Of a stretch of DNA of 64,000 nucleotides, positions 23,301-34,613 are shown in pieces. The position numbers and the translations under genes were made by a program. Location: contig JAUCBJ010006632.1 in assembly GCA_032718475.1 (NCBI GenBank), forward strand, positions 1 through 64,000, in the 5' to 3' direction. Numbering within the stretch: position 1 is the stretch's first letter; each line of letters begins with the position of its first letter. The notes beneath the pieces are model-generated. The model was given only the letters and a program-made list of their open reading frames with translations, made no database searches and had not been told where the DNA came from. This stretch comes from Nemertoderma westbladi (lineage: Eukaryota; Xenacoelomorpha; Nemertodermatida; Nemertodermatidae).

Positions 23301-24356
23301 TAGACAATACAGAGTTCTGTATGTTATCTTTGTAATATTCATTAAAAGGTAACCATTTCATCTCATCTCCATTGAATTTGACTATCTCTCCCACCTTCAC
23401 CGCTTGCCGGGCTTCGGTTCTAGCCATTTGACGCGTAAAACTTTCTTGGGCCATCGTGTTATTTAATATCGAGTTATCGGTATATAAATTTCTCGGATTA
23501 TGATCCGGTCTATAGGGAATATCATTATCAACAGGTCTATAATTACCCTTAATAGGGTTCACTATAGGAGTTTCTACTTCGCTAGCAGTATAGATGCGTG
23601 TAGGCTCCACACCTTGCGCATGAGATACTTCAGACCTAACGGGTTGACACATTGTTACAAGGGGTGGTGGTATACCCTTTTGTAAATTTACTAATTTATC
23701 GCGTTCTAACGCGATATTTTGCTGCACTTCCTGCAATTCTAACCTACTTTCCTTTACTGTTCCCTTTAACTGTTGAACAGTCTCTTCTAACTCTCGGACC
23801 TGTTGGGAGGAGCGAATGTGATTCTCCTCCATCTTTCCGAGGAGAACGTCCATCCCCCGCCGTCTCTCGTCTACCCAATCAACCGCCGAAACGGGATCCG
23901 CCAACGTTGTAGCGGGCGGACGAGGGACAACGGGCGACAAACCATGAATATTTCGCTCGGAGTCCAGAGTATGAACTATCTCATGGGCTGTTCTGCTGGG
24001 CACAGGTAACTTAGTGCTGTGCAACGGGAATTGAGAGGTAGGTTCAGGGAGTACAGGTGTCTCTACGACCGAAAGTGTGACTTCGGGAACAGGCCTAACT
24101 ATTTCAGGCTCATCTACTATAGTAGGGAGTCTCTCTATTGTAATTATTTGTTCTGTGGGTTCTGTACTCGCTAAGTTGGTGTTATTTAGTTGCCTTCTAA
24201 CAGCTGGAGGCAAATCAGGCAATTTTTGACGGTGGAACGTTCTTTTACGTCTGCTTAGGCGAGATCGATTTCCTCCGCCTTCAGTGTCGGTGGTATCGCC
24301 TTCCTCAGATGATGTATAACCCTGTCTTTTGGGAGTCGATCGACTCATCATCTGCA
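20317..24356 (-). CDS. Gag C-terminal half, protease and RT of element B
   Basis: This long frame (about 1,346 codons) is the body of the polyprotein. It has a DUF1759-type Gag core (KFNGDEMKWLPFNEYYKDNI), zinc knuckles CALCDGTHRLNMC, CYNCLRQGHQRRTC and CAKCGAKHH, and an A17-like aspartic protease (NALLDSGSTGTFID). RT follows (VFDGSALYMGQSLNSEL; SIAFASDIEGMF; YMDD at 20521-20532, intact). The N-terminal side is separated from the rest of Gag by the insertion at 24360-25196; the apparent Met at 24357 is only the first in frame. A one-base deletion near 20330 ends the frame. Gag-pol is otherwise well kept, unlike ORF3. Confidence 0.93.
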
Positions 24357-24359
24357 TAT

Positions 24360-25196
24360 GTGGCTGGCCACGAGAAAAGGGACCTTATGTCGCAAAACCT
24401 GATTCTGAGATAATCGCGTTTAAAGTTTCCCTCTATTTTTGAACAAATTTAATTGGATTATCAATTTAGAAATGTATAAAACGATGAGGGAAATTCAAAT
24501 TGGTTCTGATATTCAATATACCTAGGAAATAACTAATTACAGGAAGCAATATAAGATGTTGCAGTATATAACACTGTCTTAGGGTTTTCATGTCTGAATT
24601 TAGGACTGTAATAAAATTGTAATTGCACTACTGTAATACAGTATGTAGGTACTGTAGGCCTACAGTTATTTTTTAAATGCAATATGGCTGTCATTTTCTT
24701 AATTTATCTTCGTTAGTTCTTAAATTTTGTAATCCCAATAAAGAATTCAAAATACAAATAATTTTAAATTTTGTTAAAAATATTTATCTTTTTGGAAAAA
24801 TTTTAAATTAAAAAAAAAAATTTTTTGGTTACATGTTTTTTTGAAAATTTTGCAAAAATTTTTTTAAAATAGTTCATGAACAATATTAATAGTTTCAAAG
24901 TGTTAAAAGTTGTATAAAAAGCCGAATAACATTGAGCTGCCTAACTATATAGTTAGAATGCTATGATATTATTAATCTTTTCCATTTTTTTAAATAATCG
25001 CTTATTATAACCGCTATTAATAAAATTAAAACTACCCGATTCACCTTCACATAAATCGCTATAACTTTTTTTTGGAAATAGATATTGAGACACCGTTTTT
25101 TTTGTTAGAATCTCTGGAAAATTCTGCATCTCATAGGCCTAATAACTCAAAATCGACCTCCGGTGACATAAGGTCCCTTTTCTCGTGGCCAGCCAC
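24360..25196. mobile_element. 837-bp inverted-repeat element (MITE-like DNA transposon) in gag of B
   Basis: The insert has ~32-bp near-perfect terminal inverted repeats; both ends begin GTGGCTGGCCACGAGAAAAG and continue to GACCTTATGTC. It is flanked by ATAT on each side (24356-24359 and 25197-25200), a likely 4-bp duplication; a 5-bp catat reading shifted by one base is possible. The interior is very AT-rich with no ORF, so it is nonautonomous. Element A lacks it at the corresponding site. The superfamily is unassigned. Confidence 0.88.
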
Positions 25197-26560
25197 ATAT
25201 TACTAGCTACTAACTGTTTACTGAAGTCGTCTTGCTTCTCTTGAAGATTTTCCAACTCCAGTTGGATGATCTCTTCAGCCGCTCTCCGTTCTGCTTCCGC
25301 CACTGCTGCCGCTTTTGCCTCTGCCGCTGCCGCTTTTGCCTCTGCCGCTGCCGCTTTTCTTTCTGCCTCTGCCACTGCTGCTATCTTTCTGTCTTCTATA
25401 CGTTTTTTCCTTACTTGTTCTTCCTTTTCTCTAGCGATGCGGAGTTGTTCATCGAATTTAGCTTGGTTCGCCGCTAACCTATCCACATCAATTGCATCTA
25501 ACACAAGTTTGGCTCCTTCGCTATTAGGGCTAAGTCCCTCTAGCCTTCTCCTCAACTCTTCATCTCCCAAAGAACGCTGATAGTCTGACAGATAGATGTC
25601 AATGGCATCCTTCTTATGCGGTTTCTCTGCCGTCGCTTCACTTTCCACTTGGGAAAAAGTAGCGTCCGTCGATTCTCCATGGGTTGAGCGCTCCTCCAAC
25701 TGAGCTTTCCACTGAGCTGCTCCTTGAACCTGGCGTCTCACCCTTTGAAACCAAGTCTTTACGGCAACTTGCAACGACGTGTCTTGTCTTCTTTTAGAAG
25801 CCTCCTCAAAGGCTGATAAGATTAGCCTAATTCGCAGAATTCTTTCTCTAACTTGATAAAGCAGTTGTCCCTGCTCTTGAGGTCCTTGAGGTTGTTTAAA
25901 CAGTTGTTTTTCTACTCGCTCCATAGAGCTGAAGAATCCTTGTGCGTATCCGGCTGCGGACCTCTTCCATACAGCTGGATCGATGGTTTCCTTGGCTACT
26001 CCCATCCGGTGTATGTCTTCCCAGGCAGCTTCTGATAAATCAAACGGGAGTCCGGGTCCGGGGAAGTTCCATTGCGACTCGACAATAGACGTCAGTTCTT
26101 CCCTCGTGTATCCCGCATAACTATCTCTAGTTGATCGTTGACTTCTCGCCCAATCGATCTGGTGTTCTTCCACCGCGATCAATAACCTAGTGAGTACGGC
26201 TGCAGGAAGGATGAGAAGGGGATCCGTATAAACCGCATCCGTCATCTCTGCTCCGCGCTCGGGTGTCAGCTCTACAGTATCCTCACTACTGGAGCTGTTG
26301 GGCCGCTGAGGAATAAGTTCTTGACTCGCGGGTTGTTGCTGTTCCGCTGCTTCTTGGTCCCGCTTGACCTGAGCTCGGGTGCCTATGATAGACCTACGAT
26401 GTTGGACTAGCCTAGGTTCTGTTATTACTACTGGAGGGATGACCTTTCTCACAGTGGGAGGTGAACTGAACTTACGACTCGACGGTTCTATATCTCTATC
26501 TGAGTCGCAGATAGTTACATCTAATAAACTGTCTGACAGGTTCTGCTTAGTATCAGACAT
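25197..26560 (-). CDS. Gag N-terminal half of element B
   Basis: It starts MSDTKQNLSDS at 26560, matching A. It includes a conserved N-terminal Gag region (WNFPGPGLPFDLSEAAWEDI; DAIDIYLSDYQR) and an Ala/Glu/Lys coiled coil with 24-bp internal repeats (AAAAEAKAAAAEAKAAA, around 25300-25400). The frame then runs into the inverted-repeat insertion and ends at 25139 after 19 foreign residues. The N-terminal two thirds has no known enzymatic motif; it is a structural protein by position. Confidence 0.9.
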
Positions 26561-28817
26561 GTTTGTATGTACAGTTGAATGCCTACTGCTATATTACAGT
26601 CTAAGCAAGTCTAGTAATTCAGTATTAACTGCTAGCCTAGTAATTAACTACCGATACTGCTACTCAGTGCAGCGTGATATATATAATATATTAGAATACC
26701 GGTATGCTTATAGTATATATAAGTATTATTACAGACTATGTTTATCACAGAATACCGGTATAATTTTAGCACAAATATATATAAATATATAATAGGCCTA
26801 TCGGGAATACCGGTATACAGCTTACAGTTTGTAGTATATATAATTCTGGACTAGAATTAATTACAAGTACCGGTATAATTTCAGCCTAAATTTATAGAAA
26901 TAAAGATAATAGGCCTATCGTAAATACCGGTATATCAATTATTTTAAATAATTGAATTTCTGAACTTTAAGGGTTACTTGGTTACTCTACTTACTTTATT
27001 ACCGTTATTTGAGCAGTAGTCCAACTGATATTGAGACCTAATGGTTATATGGTAGGCCTACTATTTATAAATCGTTAGATTTGATTTATAATATATATAT
27101 ACCCGTTTTAATGGGTTTTGTCAATGTTTGAAATAAATGTTATTATTTCTGGGGAGTAATCACTACACAAAGCGGTGCGCTTTCAGTGAAGTGTTACTTA
27201 TAGGACACTAAAACAAATAATGCTAATTTACCTAAGTTACTTAATACTACAAATTACGTACAATTCGGGTGAGATTACAATCTCTAAATAAACACAAAAA
27301 TTTACAAAAAACACAAAATACGAATTTTTAGGGTAATTTTACAAGAAGTCTACAAACCAGCCTAACAAAGGGTTAGAAATCTGGTTATTACAACGGACAG
27401 GGTACTACGGTATTTGAAAATAATAAGTAGTAGTGAATACACTGCGCTGTCCAGATAGGAAAATACCACCGCCTGACGACCTATAGCCGTATCGCTATAG
27501 GTTCTACGTTATGTATCACGGAGTGTTCCTACCTAGAAGTTAATAGAGCTAATCGAACATGCCTATCAACCACTTTACAACACAAATATAATGCCTACAC
27601 TAATTACTTTCGGAAAGCACTGTACACTAAACCCTAAATTAGGTACGAGTACTTGTACAACAGATAATCAGTAGTTAAATATACTTGAACAGTTAAAAGA
27701 ACCACGGCATCTGCTGGAGTAACCGGTGCACAAAATCACCAGTCTTTACCTACGCCTAGCAGCCCGTGTAGTACCGGGGTTAGTTTAACTATAACGGTAT
27801 GTACAACAAACACAATTACTGTAGGAACAAACTTGGGGAATGAATGTTGTGAATAATCGCATAAACTCTGAATAATAAATATTACGCAACGCGTACAAAC
27901 TACTCAAACAAAATGCAGACCAAATACCGACAGACTACCATCAAGCCTAAACAAACTACGGTATATGCAGACTCCGAAATGATTAGGTAGTATGCGTTCT
28001 AACCCAGTAGTACGACTTATTCTTTAGCTGGGGGTTTACCTTATAGCATTTGGCTGCCCCTACTTCCTAACCGTACTTAATCGGACAGGTGCTCTACACA
28101 CACTACAATCCGTTCAGACCTAATAACAGCCAGACAATTATCCAGCCTACAAATTATCTAAATAAATATTATACGCTACCTGTACAGACTTACACAAACA
28201 AAGTACAGACCAAACGATGGCAGACTACTATCAAGCCTAAATAAACTACAGGACATGCAGACTCCGAAATGATTAGGTAGTATGCGTTCTAACCCAGTAG
28301 TACGACTTATTCTTTAGCTGGGGGTTTACCTTACAGCATTTGGCTGCCCCTACTTCCTAACCGTACTCAATCGGACAGGTGCTCTACACACACTGCAATC
28401 CGATCAGGCCTAACAGCAATCAGACAACAGCTCAGCCTACAAATTGTCTGTACAATCTGATCAGGCTTACACGCCTTCTGTTCAATACTGGCCTACAAAC
28501 AAATAAAACTTGACAGAAATAAGTAAAAATCTCAATAAAAAACCAGGGCTGCAGTCCCTGATTAATTATTAAGGCCTACCGGTATATAACTATCAAAATC
28601 GAATAATACTGCTGTACTTATACGGAAGTACCGGTTAGGACAGTTGGGCCTACGGACCTACAGAAGTACTGGTTCTGGCAGTTGGACCTACGGGCCTATG
28701 GCAGTACCGGTTCTGGCAGTTGGGCCTACTGACCTACAGATGTACCGTTCAGGTTTACCGGTTGTCCGGTACTTTCAACTTTATTGCTTACTGCAATAAA
28801 GAAGCAATATCCTTTAA
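26561..28817 (-). other. Leader of element B with tandem duplications
   Basis: This 2.26-kb noncoding leader holds three repeat sets. A ~290-bp tandem duplication covers about 27872-28160 and 28161-28450. A ~120-bp duplication around 26749-26935 is bounded by ATACCGGTAT palindromes. A 45-50-bp repeat with GTACCGGTT and TTGGGCCTAC covers about 28630-28770. A has only one copy of the 290-bp segment. No ORF is supported. Confidence 0.8.
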
Positions 28818-30011
28818 TGTTCGCGCTTTCAGACCTTTGGCAGTTTAACCCGCCAAATTAGGATGTCTTCTAGATATTAAATGGCCTTTTAGCCTATGAC
28901 AAGTATTTGATTCACTACACTAGTCGAAACCAATCTGTGCGCGATCATTCACCCGCTGGTTATACCCGGGAGATTGGGTTCGACGGCTTAATCTTATTGC
29001 TATGTAAGCCTAATGTATTATTCGACTGACAGTATTATATAATCTCTGACAATATTATTCACCTTCGGGGAATATTAACAGTTCCTTTAGGACGTGGCGC
29101 TCTATCTATATAAACAGAGTTATGACTTAAACTACTCACAACGATATGGTTTAGTTATAATTCACATATATGGCGCATTCTTTAGGAAATGCTTCTTTAA
29201 CAGACTCACTCATATACAATGCTGCACAATACTGCACACTAATCTGCCGATCTTCACTGATTTTAGTCACATATAAAAGGAACACAGACTGACTCATGTA
29301 GGGTCTATCAAATAACATTCGATTCACTTCAAACCACTTTAACATAAGTCACAATCGTTTATCTGTAACCCTTCTCTCTTACCTTCGGTATATCAAGAAT
29401 ATTGGGTTTCGGGGTTATTTATCGTTATTCCAAATATAATAATTCATCAACCATATTATGAATAACTGACAGTAAATAGCAGTATAAAACAACAACTGAA
29501 CACTGATTGTTATGAGTTTGCAATGTTTCAGCAGTTTGTATGGTCAGATCAGGTCAGCAGTTAAAGGATATATGTCCTTATAATTAAACCTACTAGTGTT
29601 GGGCTAAAAAGCAGAAAAGCACAAAACACTACAAAGCCGTTCTTTCGTGGCTTTGAAACTCGTGACTACTACTCTATACGAGGATACCAACTACACTTAT
29701 TCCACGAAGCTCCCGTTCAACACAGAGAAAGAGCAGTGAGATAGGAAAAATTCAGTTCAGTAGCTCTGTGATAGGTCAAAATCAAGGCTAACTCAAATTC
29801 TATTGGGAGATACAAAAACAGGGCTATGACGCAACCTTCCTAGGCTGGTTGGCCGATTAAACAGAGCCCAGATACCTGCGTACAGCAAATCAGCCAATAA
29901 GCTGGTAGCTTGCACTATTTTAACTATAGATCCCTTTTTGAGTATTCTAGCGACCGGGGGGGAACTGGCCAGCAAAGCAAACGAACCAGTTATCCCACAA
30001 AAGCTTTTACA
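28818..30011 (-). repeat. 5' LTR of element B
   Basis: This 1,194-bp copy is near-identical to 13402-14595, with TG...CA ends and followed by aacat, which also precedes the other LTR. It contains the U3 promoter and the sense GAAGGTAAGAG donor-like string near 29386. Confidence 0.97.
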
Positions 30012-32907
30012 AACATCAAACGGTATATATACATGGACAACAATTTAAAGTCCCTCCCATCGGTGGAAGAAGCCATTGATGTTGCTAAGGGAACGGTAGA
30101 GTGCTTGAAACGCGGTGGATTTAGACTAACCAAATTCACAAGAAACTCCCGTGAGTTTCTGGAATAGATCCCGGTGGAAGATCAAGGTGTTAAAGATCTG
30201 GACCTTATCAAGGACGATCTTCCGAAAACCAAGACGCTTGGTTTGAAATGGGACACAGAGAGAGATATCCTGTTTTTCCAGCTAAAACGGCGAGATAATC
30301 CAGTTTGAACTAAACGGATTTGTCTAAGTATCCTGAGCACTTATTTCGATCCATTGCGATTTATTAGCCCCGTTATATTGGTTGCTCGGAGATTAGTACA
30401 ACAAATGTGGCTTGAAAACCACTCGTGGGACGATCCACTTAAGGGAGAACTACTAAAGAAGTGGATGAAATGGGAAGATTCTCTACCATCCATCGAGAAC
30501 TTAACGATTTCCTGTTCATATTTTGGTCACGTTCTCCCCACATATTCCTAACAACTCCATGTGTTTGGAGACGCCAGCGATATGGGAATAGGTATAGTAG
30601 CCTACCTGAGAGTTGAAACTCCGGTTGGAATTAAAGTTGCCTTGGTTACCTCTAAGGCCTTGATAAACAACAAACTACGAGTTCCTCGAGTGGAGTTGAA
30701 GGCGGCTCTATACGCTGAAGCCATCGGCCGGAATGTAACAGAACAGATCGACTATCCACTGGAGAAAACTGTCTATTGGACCGATGCTTTACTCGTTTTG
30801 GAGTATATAACCAATGAAGTCTGTCAGTTCAGCGTCTTTGTTACCAACAGAGTAGCCATTATACTTAGTCGCACTAATGTAGATCAATGGAGACATTGCC
30901 CTGGGACGATTAATCCAGCCGACATCGCCCCCAGAGGAGCGACTCCCCAAGAACTGATAGATACTCCAGACTGGTTAGGTGGACCCGACTTCCTAAGTAA
31001 AGAAGAAGATGAATGGCATCCTCATCTTACCACGGCTGAGATTAGACAAGCCAAGGGACCAGAAAATGTCAAACCTAAAACCCGGGCAAGTAAATTAAAG
31101 TTATTCAAACCCGTGATAGATCTGTCTGTACTACACATTTCTGGGGACGATGCTGTGGATCTCAACTCACCCGCCACCAATAAATCTGTTGTAGAAATCA
31201 GAGAAAGAGACTAGAAATCTGGAACACCAGACGTCTCGCAGGGACTCTCACCTCTCCTACAGAGAGCGATAAATCACTATAGTTCCTGGAATAGGCTTTG
31301 TAAGGCCGTCGTGTATTTAAAGCGATGCTTCCATCATTACTACTCCATGACAAAGATCGCTAGTGATACCGCTCCACTGACATCCGAGCAGGTCCATGCT
31401 ATTAAAGATCTTCCCAAATACAAAGTATCAGAGAGGTTTCTGACGGAGAAGATCAGTTACCAGGAGCATGAAGAAACCAATAAGCAGATGCTGAGACTCC
31501 TACAATTCTATAAAGATTCCAATAAGTATTTCCTGTTGTTGAGAAATCCACAGACGCGCTTAAGGGATCGGATCGTTCTCTAGCACAATGATAGATGGGA
31601 TAATACGTGTTGGAGGGAGACTAACTAATGCTCCAGTATCCTTTGACACTAAGTTCCCCATACTCATTAGAAATCTTGAAATACAAATCAAGATGATTGG
31701 AGATGTTCACAGTAGGCTTTACCATGCTGGTAGAGAACGAGTTCTTAGCGAAATTCGAACTTGCTATTATTTTCATAAACCCCGTAGAGCTCTCAACCAA
31801 GTTCTTAGGAACTGTATACCCTGTAGGAAAGCATTTAGTAGGCCTTTAACACAGCGAGAGGCAGAATTACCTAGGGAACGAGTAAGCTTTTATGAACCAC
31901 CCTTTACTAATACCGGTGTGGATTTATTTGGCCCTATTGAAGTATATCGTGCTAGGACTATAGTCAAGCGATGGTGTGTCATCTTTGTCTGTATGACTTG
32001 TAGAGCGATCCATCTAGATATGGTGAATGATCTATCTACCAACAGTTTCATACTGAGTTTACGCCGACAGATTGCTCGCTTTGGAACTAGCAACACGCTG
32101 AGATCTGATAAGGGAACGAACTTCATTGGCGCCAATAATGAGATCAACGCTTACGTTAGAGATTGGAACCAAAGACAGGTGGACGATCAGCTAAGGGTAA
32201 CAGCATCAACGCCGCCGATGCCCCTTGGTGGGGAGGAAGTTGGGAGAGATTGATAAGGAGCGTGAAGACCGCATTTCACTTTATAGTGCCTTGCCGCGCG
32301 TATCTCACCGATGAACTTTTTGCGGACGTTAATGGAGGAAATCGCTGCCTATCTTAACGAGAGACCGCTTATGCCAGTCTCATCCAGTCCCGACTCCCTA
32401 GAAGCGCTAACACCCGCGCATTTCTTACTGAAGAAACCTGTCGCCATGCTCCCACGATCGGAAATTACAGACGGAGACAAATACTGCCGACAAACTTGGC
32501 AGCTTATGCAGTTGTTATCCCGTCGTTTTGCTGACTATTTCGAAAAACATTATCTGCCTATGCTACAACTTCGAACCAAATGGTTTGCGCAGCAGGAAAA
32601 CGTCAGCGCCGGAGACATGGTACTTATTGTGGACTCAGATCTTTCACGTAAGCGGTGGCAGACAGGTCGTATAATCGAGACTCATCTGTCCGATGATGGT
32701 TTAGTGCGATCGGTAGAACTCGTCGTCATGCGAAGTAACTTTAAGAAACCTGGAATTGTGTTCGAGACACAGCAACTCAACCGCCCAGTTGGTCGTTTAT
32801 GTTTACTGGAAAGAGACAGAGTACTCTCCGGAAACTATGGAAGGCAAGATACTCCTCCCACGACCACCTCCCTAATCCAACAAACATCTAGGGACTCCCC
32901 AACGTAA
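30012..32907 (+). pseudogene. BEL/Pao pol of element A, 3' part (RT end, RNase H, integrase), broken
   Basis: Resumes the RT of A right after B. The catalytic motif reads YMDN at 30030-30041 where B and D have YMDD. RNase H follows (VFGDASDMGIGIVAYLRVET; YWTDALLVLEYI), then integrase with DVHSRLYHAGRERV, RNCIPCRKAF, GVDLFGPIE, RSDKGTNFIG and SWERLIRSVK. Stops or frame breaks appear at 30165, 30306, 30549, 31212, ~31581 and ~32200. The last piece (32311-32907) encodes the integrase C-terminal region and ends at the normal stop. The target duplication of B repeats the first five bases. Confidence 0.92.
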
Positions 32908-34613
32908 CAACGTACAGAGTGGGTGTGTGACTATACTATTTTATTTTATTTTTTTTTTTTTTATATTTATATATGTATTATTATGTAATTTTATTATAAT
33001 CGTTTTCTTTAATTTTATTTAGTAGAATGTTATTTTAGCGATTATTTAGTAGATTAGTGCAAAATATATATTCGTGTTTATTACTTAATACTTATATTAT
33101 ATATTTAGTTTAACTTTTAAAGCTTTAAAGCTTTCCTTACTGTCCGTATCATATTATAAATACGTGACTACAGTAAGATGAAATGTCCGTACTTATTAAA
33201 GTACAATAAAACTCCTACTATATTCAAGTATTATTGGTAAGTACAGTATTAGGAATGCAAAGTTCAGATCCTCGTGTCTCGGCTAAACCAAGCTCTGGGT
33301 AGACCTTGGAAACGACTTGCCTCTTCTCACTGACATTGCTTCTTGCAATATTGCTCTCATACCGTATATTAAATAATACATATAGTAGCGTAATGTCCCT
33401 TTAACAGTAGCGTACAACGCAAAATAAATCTGTTAAACCCTTTGACCATCTGTAATTCTAGTCGATTAAGATATCGCAGCACCCACCGATATACTTGAAA
33501 GACAAAATTCTAGAATCAGTGGTTAACGTCCCCAGACAAGTTCTGGAATAAATTGGTGCCCATCTTAAATATTAATTATTTAATATTTACGAAATCTATT
33601 TAGTCAAATACAATAGCGTAAACGCTAAGAAATTAAATCTAGAAAATCTACAAATTTAAATCTGTTACAATTTCGATCCTCTAAAAATTCTAGTCGATTA
33701 AGATATCGCAGCACTTACCGATACTCTTAAAAGACAAAGTTCTTCAAATTAAGGATCCTAGTCCCCAGACATGTTTGTTCTGGAATAAAATTTTTTTTTC
33801 TTTTTTAATATTAAATAATAAAATTTACAGGAATAAATTTAAATTCATATCCTCTCATGAATTTGATAAATTGTCATTTTATACAATTTATAACATTCCC
33901 AAAATTACATTAATTAATAGATCATGGGAGCGGAGATTCACCCTATTAAGTATATTAGTGCACAAGAATCTCCAACATATAGTCAATAGCCGATAAAATT
34001 CGTAAAATCGTGTATAAAGGGGAATATTGACAATTAAAGAATTACTATAAAATAGCATCCCAGATCTGTATGCATGAGAATTACACTAATTCTACTGCTA
34101 TCTTTCCATAATGTCACCATAGCAACAACCACGTTAGAATTAGAAGCGAGTTAAAAGAACAATAGAAAGCTTGCCCCATTGAATAGCATACGGAATAAAT
34201 AGCACACTGCTAGTATCCAGGGATACATAATAATAACGTGGCATTCTGGAAGGCACTTGACTAACAGACAAATGGCCCGAATGTGTACAATTTGTGACAG
34301 TTGTGTGGAATTTGTGCGTTTATAGGTGAATGTTACTACTAAAGTGTGTTTACAGTAGCGAGTCGCAGTTGTGAAAGTTGCCCTACCTCTGTAGCAAGAA
34401 CCTGAAGTAAATCTAAGCCCTTGGGACGGACAGTGGAGTGACTCGCGCTGGTTATTGTTGTCGTTGTATAGCTACTACGTTGGCGAGAGGCGCAGCAACG
34501 ACAGTACATCAGCGCAGAGGATCTTGCCCTGCCGGGGGCATTGAGGGGTAGGCAGCGATGACCGCTAGCCTAATTATAATTAATTATAATATTGATAAAC
34601 TCATATAGCAGCT
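32908..34613 (+). other. Pol-ORF3 spacer of element A
   Basis: This 1.7-kb noncoding stretch is homologous to B 16084-17632. It holds a duplicated ~95-bp motif (33455-33550 and 33686-33787), internal GGGAGCGG at 33926-33933 and a T-rich tract near 32936-32962. The last bases before ORF3 read CATATAGCAG. The ORF at 33775-33996 is AT-rich and not convincing. Confidence 0.7.
33455..33787 (+). repeat. Conserved duplicated noncoding motif in element A
   Basis: Two ~95-bp copies share GTCGATTAAGATATCGCAGC, an ACCGATA string, a GACAAA string and TCCCCAGACA followed by GTTCTGGAATAAA. They are separated by an AT-rich spacer. The pair matches the one in B, so the duplication predates the split of these two copies. 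Confidence 0.78.

Larger units (their letters stand above)
13402..30011 (-). mobile_element. BEL/Pao element B, full length, nested in element A
   Basis: This 16,610-bp element lies on the minus strand. Its LTRs are 28818-30011 (5') and 13402-14595 (3'), in direct orientation, each TG...CA. The 5-bp target duplication aacat occurs at 13397-13401 and 30012-30016, and removing B restores the RT codon order of A. Internal parts in transcription order are leader, gag (interrupted by an inverted-repeat element), pol, spacer with a duplicated motif, ORF3 remnant and polypurine tract. About two LTR differences in 1,194 bp indicate a recent insertion, although the coding parts are damaged. Confidence 0.96.

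Noticed and set aside
22582-24009. Plus-strand ORFs opposite B gag-pol
   Set aside because: Antisense shadows of a clearly conserved minus-strand polyprotein.
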